Source: Rhodococcus sp. (in: high G+C Gram-positive bacteria) | GTDB taxonomy: Bacteria; Actinomycetota; Actinomycetes; Mycobacteriales; Mycobacteriaceae | DNA: 64,000 nucleotides | Direction of reading: 5' to 3' | NCBI RefSeq assembly: GCF_023264675.1 | Contig: NZ_JAHFVG010000009.1 | Location: 104,087-168,086, forward strand | Shown: positions 22,189-30,766 of the stretch, piece by piece | Layout of the letters: every line of letters starts with the position of its first letter | Position numbering within the stretch: position 1 is the stretch's first letter | Position numbers and translations under genes: made by a program | Notes under the pieces: generated by a model | The model's database searches: none | Seen by the model: the letters and a program-made list of their open reading frames with translations, nothing else | Told to the model about the DNA's origin: nothing

Positions 22189-23718
22189 CTATCGGGTTTC
22201 GAACCACCCCGCCGCCGTTGGCGAGGTGTTGTGCCAAATATGTTTCGCCTCTTGATACTCGGACAAACCGGACGGACCGAGTTCTCGTCCGTTACCCGAG
22301 CGCTTGAAGCCGCCCCATTCGGCGGCTGCCGTGTAGATTCCGAAATCGTTGAGCCACACCGTCCCATGCCGAAGACCGCGCACCATTCGCTCGCCTCGCG
22401 CACTGTCCGACGTCCGGACACCTGCAGCGAGACCGTAGTTCGTGTCGTTGCCGAGTTGTAGCGCCTCCTCCTCGGTAGAGAATCGCTCAACAGTGAGTAT
22501 GGGGCCGAATGTCTCCTCCTGCACGATTTTCATCGTCCGATCGCATTTGTCGAAGATCGTGGGCAAGAAGAAACTGCCCTCGGCGAGTGCCGGATCGTCC
22601 GGGCGAGCACCGCCGATGACGAGCTCGGCACCTTCCTCGACACCCAGAGCGACGAAACCCTCGATCTTCGTCCGCTGAGCCTCGGACACCAGTGGTCCGG
22701 TCTCACTGGCCTCCTCGAGGCCCGACCCCATTCGGATACCACGAGCCCGGACGGCGAGAGCTTCGACGAACCGATCGGCTATCGACTCCTCGACGATCAA
22801 CCTCGTGCCGGCCGAGCACACCTGACCCGAGTGGAGGAACACTCCGGTGAGCACGTGATCGACGGAATTGTCGAACGATTCCTCGTCCGTCACCGCATCG
22901 GCGAAGACGATGTGCGGATTCTTGCCTCCCAGTTCGACCGCGACCTTGGTGACGTTGCTCGCCGCGGAAGCGAGAATCGCGCGTCCGGTAGCAAGCCCGC
23001 CGGTGAAGGAGATGAAGTCGACATCGGGATTGGCTGTCAATGCCTCGCCAAGGATCGCCCCGCTGCCCTGGAGAATGTTGATGACCCCGCTCGGTACTCC
23101 CGCCTCCTCGGCCAGCTTGACGAACGCGATGGTGCTGAGCGGAGTGACCTCGCTCGGCTTGAGAACCATGGTGCAGCCGGCGGCCAACGCGGGCGCTATC
23201 TTCCACGAGATCTGTAGCAGTGGGTAATTCCAGGGTGCGATCATCACGCACACGCCGATCGGCTCGTGAACCACACGGCTGATCACCTCGGGACGACCCA
23301 CGTCGACCAAGCGATCACCGTGTACCGCGGCAAGTTCCGCGTAGTAGCGGAACACCGACGTAACGTCGTCGATGTCGATTCGACTCTCCGCCAGGGTCTT
23401 TCCAGTGTCCAGAGTTTCGATCCGAGCGAGTTGCTCCTTGTCGCGCTGCAGTAGATCGGCGATGGCCGAGAGCAGCGCGGTACGTTCGGCAACCGGGGTG
23501 GCCGACCACGCACCGTCGTCGAACGTCTTTCTCGCAGCGGTGACCGCACGCCGTGCGTCGTCCGGGGTTGCCTCGTCGACCACGACGACCACACTGCCGT
23601 TGGCCGGATCGACGATGTCGCGAGTTCCGCCGTCCGAGGCACCCGACCACTGTCCGTCGATCAGCAGCGAAGGACGTAGGTTTCCTGCTTCGATTGCTGT
23701 GTTGCCGGTTTCCGACAC
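22189..23718 (-). CDS. Aldehyde dehydrogenase (betaine-aldehyde type)
   Basis: A 509-residue NAD(P)-dependent aldehyde dehydrogenase. Seen: PWNYPLLQ oxyanion region, ELGGKNPHIV with the general-base Glu, SGQVCSAGTRL with the catalytic Cys, and EETFGPILTVERF. The coenzyme loop reads FTGGLATG rather than the common FTGS, as in several betaine-aldehyde dehydrogenases. First gene of the operon aldehyde dehydrogenase, permease, GMC oxidoreductase, CRP-CBS protein. GTG at 23718 has a good GGAGAAGG eight bases upstream. The twin 17-bp operator repeat lies 27 bases further up. Confidence 0.88.
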   Translation of the reverse strand: MSETGNTAIEAGNLRPSLLIDGQWSGASDGGTRDIVDPANGSVVVVVDEATPDDARRAVTAARKTFDDGAWSATPVAERTALLSAIADLLQRDKEQLARIETLDTGKTLAESRIDIDDVTSVFRYYAELAAVHGDRLVDVGRPEVISRVVHEPIGVCVMIAPWNYPLLQISWKIAPALAAGCTMVLKPSEVTPLSTIAFVKLAEEAGVPSGVINILQGSGAILGEALTANPDVDFISFTGGLATGRAILASAASNVTKVAVELGGKNPHIVFADAVTDEESFDNSVDHVLTGVFLHSGQVCSAGTRLIVEESIADRFVEALAVRARGIRMGSGLEEASETGPLVSEAQRTKIEGFVALGVEEGAELVIGGARPDDPALAEGSFFLPTIFDKCDRTMKIVQEETFGPILTVERFSTEEEALQLGNDTNYGLAAGVRTSDSARGERMVRGLRHGTVWLNDFGIYTAAAEWGGFKRSGNGRELGPSGLSEYQEAKHIWHNTSPTAAGWFETR

Positions 23719-23744
23719 GGTTGCACCCTTCTCCCTGCTGACGC

Positions 23745-23778
23745 GTGAACTTCAGAAGTCAGTGAACTTCAGAAGTCA
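23745..23778. promoter_or_regulatory. Twin 17-bp operator repeat of the amine-oxidation operon
   Basis: Two perfect, directly adjacent 17-bp copies of GTGAACTTCAGAAGTCA (23745-23761 and 23762-23778). Each contains the 11-bp palindrome ACTTC-A-GAAGT, so two dimer sites sit 17 bp apart. On the minus strand the distal copy begins with TTGACT, a reasonable -35 box for the aldehyde dehydrogenase gene, which would place the repressor across the promoter. It also lies 75 bp before the divergent dihydrofolate-reductase-like gene. No regulator gene is adjacent. Confidence 0.6.
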
Positions 23779-23852
23779 ACGGTAAGCCTGCGATGAGTTT
23801 TTCGAACCCGACGGGTCGAAGTCGGCACAACCCGATTTCAGAAGGAGACATC

Positions 23853-24392
23853 ATGCGCACGGTGACAGCAGGACTGTTCCACTCGGTCGACGGTGTGGTC
23901 GAAGCACCCAACGAGTGGCAGTTCGACAGTTTCGACGCCGAGATGGGCGAGGAGCTCGGGGCCATGATGTCGCGCGTGGACACCGTGATCCTGGGGCGAG
24001 TCGGCTATCGAGAATGGTCCGACTACTGGCCGACAGCGGACGATGGTTTCGCGGGATTCATCAATCCGGTGCCCAAATACGTCGCGTCGACGACGTTGAC
24101 GGGCGATCTCGAGTGGCAGAACTCGACGCTGATCGAGACCGATGTCCACGAGTTCGTATCCGAGCTGAAGCAATCCGACGGTGGAGAGATCGCGGTGTGC
24201 GCGGGCATCACTGTTGTGCGAAGCCTGTTCTTCGCCGGCCTCATCGATTCGCTGACGCTCATGACGCATCCCGTGGTCGTCGGAAAGGGCCGACGAATGT
24301 TCGAGCAGGGAGATCCGCTGACGAGACTGACCCTTCGGTCTTCGCGCACGACAAGTGCGGGAAACTCGATCGTCACCTACGGTCTCGGCTGA
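23853..24392 (+). CDS. Dihydrofolate reductase-like (RibD C-terminal) protein
   Basis: A 179-residue protein of the RibD_C/dihydrofolate-reductase-like fold common in actinobacteria. It begins MRTVTAGLFHSVDGVVEAP and carries VDTVILGRVGYREWSDYWP, then EIAVCAGITVVRSLFFAGLID and THPVVVGKGRRMF, all standard for the group, which probably binds NADPH; the substrate is unknown. ATG 23853 is chosen over an earlier frame start because GAAGGAG lies seven bases before it. Divergent from the aldehyde dehydrogenase operon across the twin operator. Confidence 0.85.
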   Translation: MRTVTAGLFHSVDGVVEAPNEWQFDSFDAEMGEELGAMMSRVDTVILGRVGYREWSDYWPTADDGFAGFINPVPKYVASTTLTGDLEWQNSTLIETDVHEFVSELKQSDGGEIAVCAGITVVRSLFFAGLIDSLTLMTHPVVVGKGRRMFEQGDPLTRLTLRSSRTTSAGNSIVTYGLG

Positions 24393-24394
24393 TT

Positions 24395-24577
24395 TCAGGA
24401 GCAGACCGCGAGCACATGCGCAACGTCCGCGTCGTCCAGTCCTTCCGGCAGTGGGCCCTGGAGGAGAATTTCTCGAAGGCGCGCGACGAAGCCTTGACGA
24501 TCGACACCGAACTCTGTCAGTACGTCGTCGCCTGGACCTTCTCCGTGCGGAAACCTGTCGGTGGTGTCTTCGCGCAT
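24395..24577 (-). CDS. Small acidic hypothetical protein
   Basis: A possible 60-residue protein, acidic (EDTTDRFPHGEGPGDDVLTEFG and a helical LREILLQGPLPEGLDDADV stretch), convergent with the DHFR-like gene, two bases from its stop. ATG 24577 has GGGAAGGA five bases upstream. I do not recognise a family. The remaining gap up to 24,801 contains no other gene that I can support. Confidence 0.45.
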   Translation of the reverse strand: MREDTTDRFPHGEGPGDDVLTEFGVDRQGFVARLREILLQGPLPEGLDDADVAHVLAVCS

Positions 24578-24801
24578 CGAGTTCCTTCCCACTGCCGTCT
24601 TCTTCCCGCTGCCGTCCGATGGGACTCCGGGGGCGGCGCCGAGTCGGGGGTCTGCGGCACCGCACACCGGAGTTGACGGATTAATCAGCCGAACTGCGCG
24701 ATTCGTTACAGATCGATCGCAAATGGAACGATCGTCCGTGAACGGCAACGATGCACCCGATCCGCACACCCCAGGACTACCGCCCTGACCGGAGCCCTCG
24801 G

Positions 24802-24807
24802 TAGCGT
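24802..24807 (+). promoter_or_regulatory. -10 box, leaderless start
   Basis: TAGCGT, seven bases before the ATG at 24815, with no ribosome-binding site between; the pattern of a leaderless actinobacterial transcript. Confidence 0.45.
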
Positions 24808-24814
24808 TCGACGC

Positions 24815-25522
24815 ATGGCCCTCATCCACGATGCCGAGTTGTCGCCGAGCAAGCTGGACATGCTCCGAGCCTGGGTACCGCGACAATCCTGGGTACCGGA
24901 ACAATCCTGGATACCGGAACAATCCTCGACCATCGATGCCGGCGAGCTGACCATACTGGGCGCCTACCGCTTCGACGACTCCGACGACGAGGTGGGAATC
25001 GAGACGTTTCTCGTTTCCTCGTCAGCGGGAGTCCTACAGATACCCGTGACCTACCGCGGTGCGCCGCTGGCGAGCGCCGAAGCGTCGTTGATCTGCGAGA
25101 TGGAGCACTCGGTTCTGGGTAGGAGATGGGCGTACGACGGGTTGGCCGACGCTGTCTACATCCGAGAGCTTGCGCGGACGATCCTCAGCGGAGGACGTCA
25201 AGCAGACCTCGACTACGACTATCCGGTCTCGCCCGAGAAGCTGACAGTGACCACTCGTGTGCAGGGAAGTGGCCACGGCGACCTGCCCGCAGTCGGCTCC
25301 CTCACCCCGGGCGGTTCCACGGTTGCGGCTCCGACCGATGCCATCGCGCGGATACGCTCGGAAGGCCTCGTGATCGACGTTGTTCGGGTTGTCGATCTCA
25401 CGCGTTCGACCGCCTCGACACCGAATCTCATCGGAACCTGGCCTGGTCAGACGAGACCGGTGGTTCTCGCGCTCGCCAACTCTGCCGACGATCAGGGCGC
25501 GCCGAGCACAGCACAGGCGTAG
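24815..25522 (+). CDS. Maltokinase N-terminal cap-like domain protein
   Basis: A 235-residue protein resembling the N-terminal cap domain of actinobacterial maltokinases (MaK_N_cap) but with no kinase domain attached. Family-like stretches: ILGAYRFDDSDDEVGIETFLV, taken in pieces, LQIPVTYRGAPL, EMEHSVLGRRWAYDGLADAVY and the C-terminal TWPGQTRPVVLALA. Stand-alone cap proteins of this kind are widespread in the order; the function is unknown. Residues 20-37 are three copies of a W-[VI]-P-[RE]-Q-S hexapeptide inserted near the N-terminus. Its mRNA looks leaderless. Confidence 0.7.
   Translation: MALIHDAELSPSKLDMLRAWVPRQSWVPEQSWIPEQSSTIDAGELTILGAYRFDDSDDEVGIETFLVSSSAGVLQIPVTYRGAPLASAEASLICEMEHSVLGRRWAYDGLADAVYIRELARTILSGGRQADLDYDYPVSPEKLTVTTRVQGSGHGDLPAVGSLTPGGSTVAAPTDAIARIRSEGLVIDVVRVVDLTRSTASTPNLIGTWPGQTRPVVLALANSADDQGAPSTAQA
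24872..24925 (+). repeat. Three tandem 18-bp repeats inside the cap-domain gene
   Basis: Three in-frame 18-bp units (TGGGTACCGCGACAATCC and two variants with GAA and ATA changes) encode WVPRQS, WVPEQS and WIPEQS. Units differ by only one to three bases, consistent with a recent slippage expansion. Copy number should vary between strains. Confidence 0.85.
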
Positions 25523-25564
25523 GACTCGAACCGGCATCCGAACCCATTCCGGCGATGTGTAGGT

Positions 25565-26161
25565 TCACCGACGAATCGCGGTGATCGCACCGTGCGGGCG
25601 ATACCCCGGTCCCGTTCGGGTGAAGGTCTCGGAGACTCGAAACCCGGCGCTCTCCACTCGTTCGGCCATCGCATGCACGGGCCAACGGTATGCCGTCACT
25701 ACGGCATGGTCGAAGGTCTCCACGGAATCCCCCTCGAAGAACCCGAGAAGCAGTCCGCCACCGGTTCGAATCACTCGTGCGAACTCCAGCAGACAATCCG
25801 GCCCGATGCGCGGATCCTGATGGATCATCGAATACCAGGCGAGCACTCCGGCGACGCTGCTCGTATCGGCTTCGATCGCGGCCATCGTCCCCACGCCGAA
25901 ACTCCTGCCCGGGTATGTCTTACGGGCATGAGCCACGAACGTCGGACTGAGATCGATCCCTCGCACATCGCATCCGAGGCCCGCGAGGTAATTCGTCCAT
26001 TGCCCGGGGCCGCACCCCGCATCGATCAGCGGACCGTGGAGGCTCGTGGCCCAATCCGAAACCAGGTGCCGATCCGACGGGTGAACGGAGTCCATCGAAC
26101 CGACGAGATTCACATACTCGGCCGCCCTGGTGGAGTACGCAGCCTCGACGTCGATGTCCAT
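25565..26161 (-). CDS. SAM-dependent class I methyltransferase
   Basis: A 198-residue methyltransferase. SAM motif I is PLIDAGCGPGQWT (about 45-56), followed by the acidic GIDLSPTFVAHAR end of strand beta2 and FARVIRTGGGLLLGFFEGD in the post-motif region. The target is unknown. The start is ATG 26161; an earlier in-frame start would add 11 unlike residues. It converges on the cap-domain gene with 42 bases between stops. The following 229-base gap up to the pseudo-receiver shows only a -10 box. Confidence 0.85.
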   Translation of the reverse strand: MDIDVEAAYSTRAAEYVNLVGSMDSVHPSDRHLVSDWATSLHGPLIDAGCGPGQWTNYLAGLGCDVRGIDLSPTFVAHARKTYPGRSFGVGTMAAIEADTSSVAGVLAWYSMIHQDPRIGPDCLLEFARVIRTGGGLLLGFFEGDSVETFDHAVVTAYRWPVHAMAERVESAGFRVSETFTRTGPGYRPHGAITAIRR

Positions 26162-26377
26162 GCCTCGACTGTAGAACAGCGGAAATACGCTCACGAGGAA
26201 GAGACCGACGAAGTCGCGCCGTCGCCATCGCGACGGCGCGGCACACTACCTCGGCCGCATCTGTTGGCCGACAGGGTATTACCTGACATCGGGGCGCTGT
26301 CCCCCATCGCCGAGATACCCCGGCATCGTGACATCACCCAAGATTGTGAAATCGGTCCGACTGCGGAGATCGGGACG

Positions 26378-26383
26378 TAGCAT
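26378..26383 (+). promoter_or_regulatory. -10 box, leaderless start
   Basis: TAGCAT ends seven bases before the GTG at 26391 and no ribosome-binding site is present, so the pseudo-receiver mRNA is probably leaderless. Confidence 0.5.
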
Positions 26384-26390
26384 CGCTCTC

Positions 26391-26774
26391 GTGACCGCCC
26401 CGTTGCGCATCCTCGTCTACAGCAGCAACGCCAACACCCGCGCCGAGGTCACGACGGCGATCGGGAAGCGTCCTGATTCCATGCTCCCCGACTTCGAGTA
26501 CCTCGAGGTCGCGAGTGAACCGATGGTCGTTCACCACCTGGACGCCGGCGGCATCGACCTGGCGATCCTCGACGGTGAAGCCGCCCCGGCCGGCGGAATG
26601 GGCGTCGCGAAGCAATTGAAGGACGAAATCGAGCATTGCCCGCCTCTTGTCGTACTGACTGGCCGCCCGGACGACCGCTGGCTAGCGGATTGGTCGGGCG
26701 CCGAGGCTGCAGTGTCACACCCGATCGACCCATTCGTGCTCACGCAGGCAGTGACGGCACTGCTCAGAAACTGA
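26391..26774 (+). CDS. Degenerate response-regulator receiver (Rv3143-like)
   Basis: A 127-residue lone receiver-like domain that closely resembles Rv3143, which also stands in front of nuoA in M. tuberculosis. It keeps the phosphoacceptor-like Asp in IDLAILDGEA and the VVLTGRPDDRWLADW stretch. It lacks the usual acidic pair at the end of strand one (LVYSSN instead of VVDDD) and has VSHPIDP where a receiver has the conserved Lys-Pro. It is therefore unlikely to be phosphorylated normally. Proximity suggests a regulatory or assembly role for complex I; this is inference. Confidence 0.8.
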   Translation: MTAPLRILVYSSNANTRAEVTTAIGKRPDSMLPDFEYLEVASEPMVVHHLDAGGIDLAILDGEAAPAGGMGVAKQLKDEIEHCPPLVVLTGRPDDRWLADWSGAEAAVSHPIDPFVLTQAVTALLRN

Positions 26775-26899
26775 TCGAAAGCCGTCGGTCGCAAGCGATT
26801 CTGACACCTCCACTGCTCGGCCCGACGCAAGATCAACTTTCTTTGCGACACACCCACGTTGCAGGCCGAAAACCGAGACAAGCCGGGGCACGACACCGG

Positions 26900-26905
26900 T
26901 AGGCT
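26900..26905 (+). promoter_or_regulatory. Possible -10 box of the nuo operon
   Basis: TAGGCT fits TAnnnT and lies about 95 bases before the nuoA start within the 225-base gap after the pseudo-receiver gene. No convincing -35 is seen (only GAGACA 19 bases upstream). The gap holds no gene I can support. Confidence 0.3.
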
Positions 26906-26999
26906 GTGTTTCAGCTCACATTTTTCTATTTGCTAAGGACTTCTTGGCCGATGGAACTCCTCATATGCCCACAAGGCAGGCACGGAGAGGCAAAACAGG

Positions 27000-27359
27000 T
27001 TGAACGAGTACATCCCCATTTTTGCCCTGGGCGCTGTCGCCGTCGCCTTCGCCCTCGTATCGGTGGTCATCGCGGCGGTTGTCGGCCCCAAGCGCTACAA
27101 CCGCGCAAAGCTCGATGCCTACGAATGCGGAATCGAACCGACCGCGCAGCCCATGGGCGCGGGTCGGTATCCGGTGAAGTTCTATTTGACAGCGATGCTG
27201 TTCATCATCTTCGACATCGAAATCGTCTTCCTCTATCCGTGGGCAGTGCATTTCGACGCCCTCGGAATCTTCGGCCTGCTCGCGATGGGCATGTTCATCG
27301 TCAGCGCGGCCGTTGCATATGCCTACGAATGGCGTCGAGGCGGGCTGAGCTGGGACTGA
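27000..27359 (+). CDS. nuoA: NADH-quinone oxidoreductase subunit A
   Basis: Small membrane subunit of complex I, 119 residues with three hydrophobic segments. The loop [22 protein letters not shown] is the conserved NuoA/ND3 loop with the switch cysteine, and the second helix has [18 protein letters not shown]. Start is TTG at 27000 with GGAGAGG nine bases upstream; no ATG or GTG fits the expected N-terminus MNEYIPIF. First gene of the 14-gene operon. Confidence 0.93.
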   Translation: MNEYIPIFALGAVAVAFALVSVVIAAVVGPKRYNRAKLDAYECGIEPTAQPMGAGRYPVKFYLTAMLFIIFDIEIVFLYPWAVHFDALGIFGLLAMGMFIVSAAVAYAYEWRRGGLSWD

Positions 27360-27402
27360 GGCTCACAAGACTGTCGCCGCACAAGAATCAGAAGGGTCTG
27401 AC

Positions 27403-27957
27403 ATGGGTCTCGAGGAGAAGCTTCCGAGTGGCTTTCTGCTGAGCACGGTGGAAGGACTCGCCGGTTACGTCCGCAAGGGGTCGTTGTGGCCCGCCACGTT
27501 CGGTCTTGCCTGTTGCGCAATCGAAATGATGGCAACCAGCTCCGGGCGGTTCGATATCGCGAGGTTCGGCATGGAAGCTTTCCGTGCGTCTCCCCGACAA
27601 GCTGATCTGATGATCGTTGCAGGTCGGGTGAGCCAGAAGATGGCGCCGGTGCTGCGGCAGATCTACGACCAGATGGCAGAACCGAAATGGGTTCTTGCGA
27701 TGGGGGTATGCGCTTCCTCGGGCGGAATGTTCAACAACTACGCCATCGTTCAGGGCGTCGACCATGTCGTCCCGGTCGACATCTATCTGCCCGGTTGCCC
27801 TCCCCGGCCCGAGATGCTGCTCGACGCCATCCTCAAGTTGCACGAGAAGATCCAGGAAATGCCCCTCGGGGTCGATCGCGAGAAGGTCGCCCGCGCAGCG
27901 GAAGAAGCTGCGCTGCAGTCTCGGCCGACCATCGAACTGAAAGGTTTGCTGCGATGA
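27403..27957 (+). CDS. nuoB: NADH-quinone oxidoreductase subunit B
   Basis: Peripheral-arm subunit carrying the terminal [4Fe-4S] cluster N2 that reduces quinone. The 184 residues include the cluster ligands in [22 protein letters not shown] and [13 protein letters not shown]. It overlaps nuoC by four bases (ATGA). Located at the membrane/peripheral-arm interface together with NuoC, D and H. Confidence 0.96.
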   Translation: MGLEEKLPSGFLLSTVEGLAGYVRKGSLWPATFGLACCAIEMMATSSGRFDIARFGMEAFRASPRQADLMIVAGRVSQKMAPVLRQIYDQMAEPKWVLAMGVCASSGGMFNNYAIVQGVDHVVPVDIYLPGCPPRPEMLLDAILKLHEKIQEMPLGVDREKVARAAEEAALQSRPTIELKGLLR

Positions 27958-28607
27958 CAGCAGATCGGCGGGGGATGTTCGGTGTCCGCGGCTCGGGAGA
28001 CACCTCGGGGTACGGCAGACTGGTCGTTCCCGTTCTGACTCAGGGCAGTTCGGATCGACCGTTCGGCGGATACTTCGACGCGGTCGCCGACGAACTCGAG
28101 GACTCGTTGCGGTCGGCGGGAGTGGAGTTCGACGACGCAATCGAAGCGGTCATCGTGTTCCGCGGCGAGATCACGGTGCACGTTCGGCGGGAACACTTGC
28201 TTCTGGTGGCCACCACGCTGCGAAACCAGCCGGAACTTCGATTCGAATTGTGCCTCGGAGTCAACGGCGTCCACTACCCACAGAACGAAGGCCGCGAGCT
28301 TCACGCGTCGTATCCGTTGTTGTCCATCACCCACAACCGAAGAATCCGACTCGAAGTGTCTGTGCCCGACTCGGATCCACACATTCCCAGCTTGGTGGGC
28401 ATCTATCCGACCAACGACTGGCACGAGCGCGAGACCTACGATTTCTTCGGCATCCAATTCGACGGACATCCGTCGCTCACACGCATTCAGATGCCCGACG
28501 ATTGGGTCGGTCACCCTCAACGCAAGGACTACCCACTCGGCGGTATACCGGTCGAGTACAAGGGCGCGAGCATTCCTCCACCCGATCGACGGCGGGAGTA
28601 CAACTGA
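27954..28607 (+). CDS. nuoC: NADH-quinone oxidoreductase subunit C
   Basis: Complex I 30-kDa-type subunit, 217 residues. The diagnostic motif is [19 protein letters not shown], followed by [18 protein letters not shown]. It is a separate gene, not fused to nuoD. The start overlaps nuoB (ATGA), and the stop overlaps nuoD by one base (TGATG). No cofactor; it supports NuoD at the quinone site. Confidence 0.95.
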   Translation: MTADRRGMFGVRGSGDTSGYGRLVVPVLTQGSSDRPFGGYFDAVADELEDSLRSAGVEFDDAIEAVIVFRGEITVHVRREHLLLVATTLRNQPELRFELCLGVNGVHYPQNEGRELHASYPLLSITHNRRIRLEVSVPDSDPHIPSLVGIYPTNDWHERETYDFFGIQFDGHPSLTRIQMPDDWVGHPQRKDYPLGGIPVEYKGASIPPPDRRREYN

Positions 28608-29941
28608 TGACCGACACAGCCGGCCGCACCGAAGCCGAGAGCCACGAGCAGTCCTTCACCGTATCCGGCCAGGACTGGGACGACATCGTCGCCGCGGCGG
28701 CCGAGTCGGCGGCCAGTTCGGCGGAAGAGCGCATCGTCGTCAACATGGGCCCGCAGCACCCTTCCACGCACGGCGTACTGCGGCTCATCCTCGAGATCGA
28801 AGCCGAGACGGTCACCGAAGCGAGGTGCGGAATCGGTTATCTCCACACCGGGATCGAGAAGAATCTGGAATTCCGTAACTGGACCCAGGGGGTCACGTTC
28901 GTCACCCGAATGGACTACCTGTCGCCGTTCTTCAACGAAACCGCGTATTGCCTGGGCGTGGAGAAACTACTCGACATCACCGAGGAGATTCCCGAGCGAG
29001 CAACCGTCGTACGTGTGATGTTGATGGAGTTGAACCGGATCTCCTCGCATCTGGTCGCATTGGCTACCGGCGGTATGGAACTCGGCGCGGTCACAGCGAT
29101 GCTGTTCGGGTTTCGCGAGCGTGAGCTGATACTCGATGTCTTCGAGACGATCACCGGTCTCCGTATGAACCACGCTTACATCCGGCCGGGTGGACTGGCA
29201 CAGGACCTTCCCGACGACGCTGTGACGAAAGTTCGCGAACTGCTGAAGCTATTGCCGAGCAGGCTTGCCGACATGTCGAATCTGCTGGACGACAACCGAA
29301 TCTGGAAAGCACGCACCAAAGGCATCGGCTACCTCGACCTGACCGGCTGCATGGCACTGGGGATCACCGGCCCGATGCTGCGCTCGACCGGGCTCCCCCA
29401 CGATCTACGGGTCTCGCAGCCGTACTGCGGATACGAGACATACGAATTCGACGTCTGCATCGATTCCGGTTGCGACGCATACGGCCGCTACGTCATTCGT
29501 GTGGCAGAGATGAAGGAGTCGCTGAAGATAGTCGAACAGTGTCTCGACCGACTCCGCCCCGGCCCGGTGATGGTCGACGACAAGAAGATCGCGTGGCCGG
29601 CTGACCTTTCGGTCGGTTCGGACGGCATGGGCAATTCGCCCGAACATGTCCGCACCATCATGAACACGTCGATGGAATCACTCATTCATCATTTCAAACT
29701 GGTCACCGAAGGATTCCGGGTGCCCCCGGGGCAGGTGTACGTAGCGGTGGAGTCACCACGCGGCGAACTCGGCGTGCACATGGTCAGCGACGGAGGAACC
29801 CGTCCGTTCCGCGTCCACTACCGCGACCCGTCTTTCACCAACCTTCAAGCCGTCGCTGCGACGTGCGAAGGGGGAATGGTCGCCGACGTCATTGCCGCCG
29901 TCGCCAGCATCGATCCCGTCATGGGCGGGGTGGACCGATGA
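28607..29941 (+). CDS. nuoD: NADH-quinone oxidoreductase subunit D
   Basis: 49-kDa-type subunit of complex I forming the quinone pocket with NuoB. In 444 residues one sees [19 protein letters not shown] with the quinone-site His, GYLHTGIEK, and [14 protein letters not shown] near the C-terminus. An N-terminal extension of about 40 acidic residues is normal for actinobacteria. Overlaps nuoC by one base and nuoE by four. Confidence 0.96.
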   Translation: MTDTAGRTEAESHEQSFTVSGQDWDDIVAAAAESAASSAEERIVVNMGPQHPSTHGVLRLILEIEAETVTEARCGIGYLHTGIEKNLEFRNWTQGVTFVTRMDYLSPFFNETAYCLGVEKLLDITEEIPERATVVRVMLMELNRISSHLVALATGGMELGAVTAMLFGFRERELILDVFETITGLRMNHAYIRPGGLAQDLPDDAVTKVRELLKLLPSRLADMSNLLDDNRIWKARTKGIGYLDLTGCMALGITGPMLRSTGLPHDLRVSQPYCGYETYEFDVCIDSGCDAYGRYVIRVAEMKESLKIVEQCLDRLRPGPVMVDDKKIAWPADLSVGSDGMGNSPEHVRTIMNTSMESLIHHFKLVTEGFRVPPGQVYVAVESPRGELGVHMVSDGGTRPFRVHYRDPSFTNLQAVAATCEGGMVADVIAAVASIDPVMGGVDR

Positions 29942-30765
29942 GCGAGAAGGTGTATCTCCAGCTCGGCACCAGGCCCGTTCCGTATCCCGACGAGGTGCGC
30001 ACTCGGCTCGAAGACGATGCCGCGGCGATCGTTGCTCGATACTCACCTCCAGATGCTCCCGATCCGAAGATGGCGCGGTCGGCGTTGCTGCCGCTGTTAC
30101 ACCTCGTGCAATCGGAAGATGGTTACATCTCGCCCGCAGGGATCGAATTCTGTGCCGACCGACTTGGTCTCACCGGCGCCGAAGTCACTGCCGTCGCAAC
30201 GTTCTACTCCATGTACCGCCGCGAACCGACCGGCGACTATCTGGTCGGGGTGTGCACCAACACACTGTGCGCCGTCATGGGCGGTGACGCGATCCTCGAG
30301 GCGCTGCACGACCACCTCGATCCCTCGGACAGCACGGTGACGTTGACACATATCGAGTGCAACGCCGCCTGTGACTATGCGCCCGTCGTGATGGTGAACT
30401 GGGAGTTCTTCGACAATCAGACTCCGGAATCTGCACGATCGCTGGTCGACGCACTGCGATCGGGCGACGAGGTGGTTCCCACCCGCGGCGCGTCGCTGTG
30501 CACCTTCAGGGAAACCGAGAGAATTCTGGCGGGCTTCCCGGACGAGCGACTCGTTGCCGTGCAGGCGGGCGGTCGAGCCGGCGCCCCGACACTGGCCGGT
30601 CTGCATATCGCGCGGGATATGGGAATGACCGCACCCGAGGCATCGCAACCGAGCGACAGCGGGTCGGCGCCTCTGGGCTCGGAGGAAGCCAATGCGGCGG
30701 CAACCAGAAGGAACAAGCCCGCACCTGCACCCTCGGCGACCGTTCCGCCGAAGAAGGGAATCTGA
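29938..30765 (+). CDS. nuoE: NADH-quinone oxidoreductase subunit E
   Basis: 24-kDa-type subunit holding a [2Fe-2S] cluster (N1a). The ligand cysteines are seen in [14 protein letters not shown] and [17 protein letters not shown]. At 275 residues it is longer than the E. coli protein; the last ~100 residues are Ala/Pro/Ser rich and end in basic PPKKGI, probably disordered. ATG overlaps the nuoD stop. Confidence 0.95.
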   Translation: MSEKVYLQLGTRPVPYPDEVRTRLEDDAAAIVARYSPPDAPDPKMARSALLPLLHLVQSEDGYISPAGIEFCADRLGLTGAEVTAVATFYSMYRREPTGDYLVGVCTNTLCAVMGGDAILEALHDHLDPSDSTVTLTHIECNAACDYAPVVMVNWEFFDNQTPESARSLVDALRSGDEVVPTRGASLCTFRETERILAGFPDERLVAVQAGGRAGAPTLAGLHIARDMGMTAPEASQPSDSGSAPLGSEEANAAATRRNKPAPAPSATVPPKKGI

Positions 30766-30766
30766 C

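Noticed and set aside
26906-27442. Plus-strand frame covering the nuoA region
   Set aside because: It is out of frame with nuoA and nuoB, both of which carry clear family motifs; the translation has no known domain.
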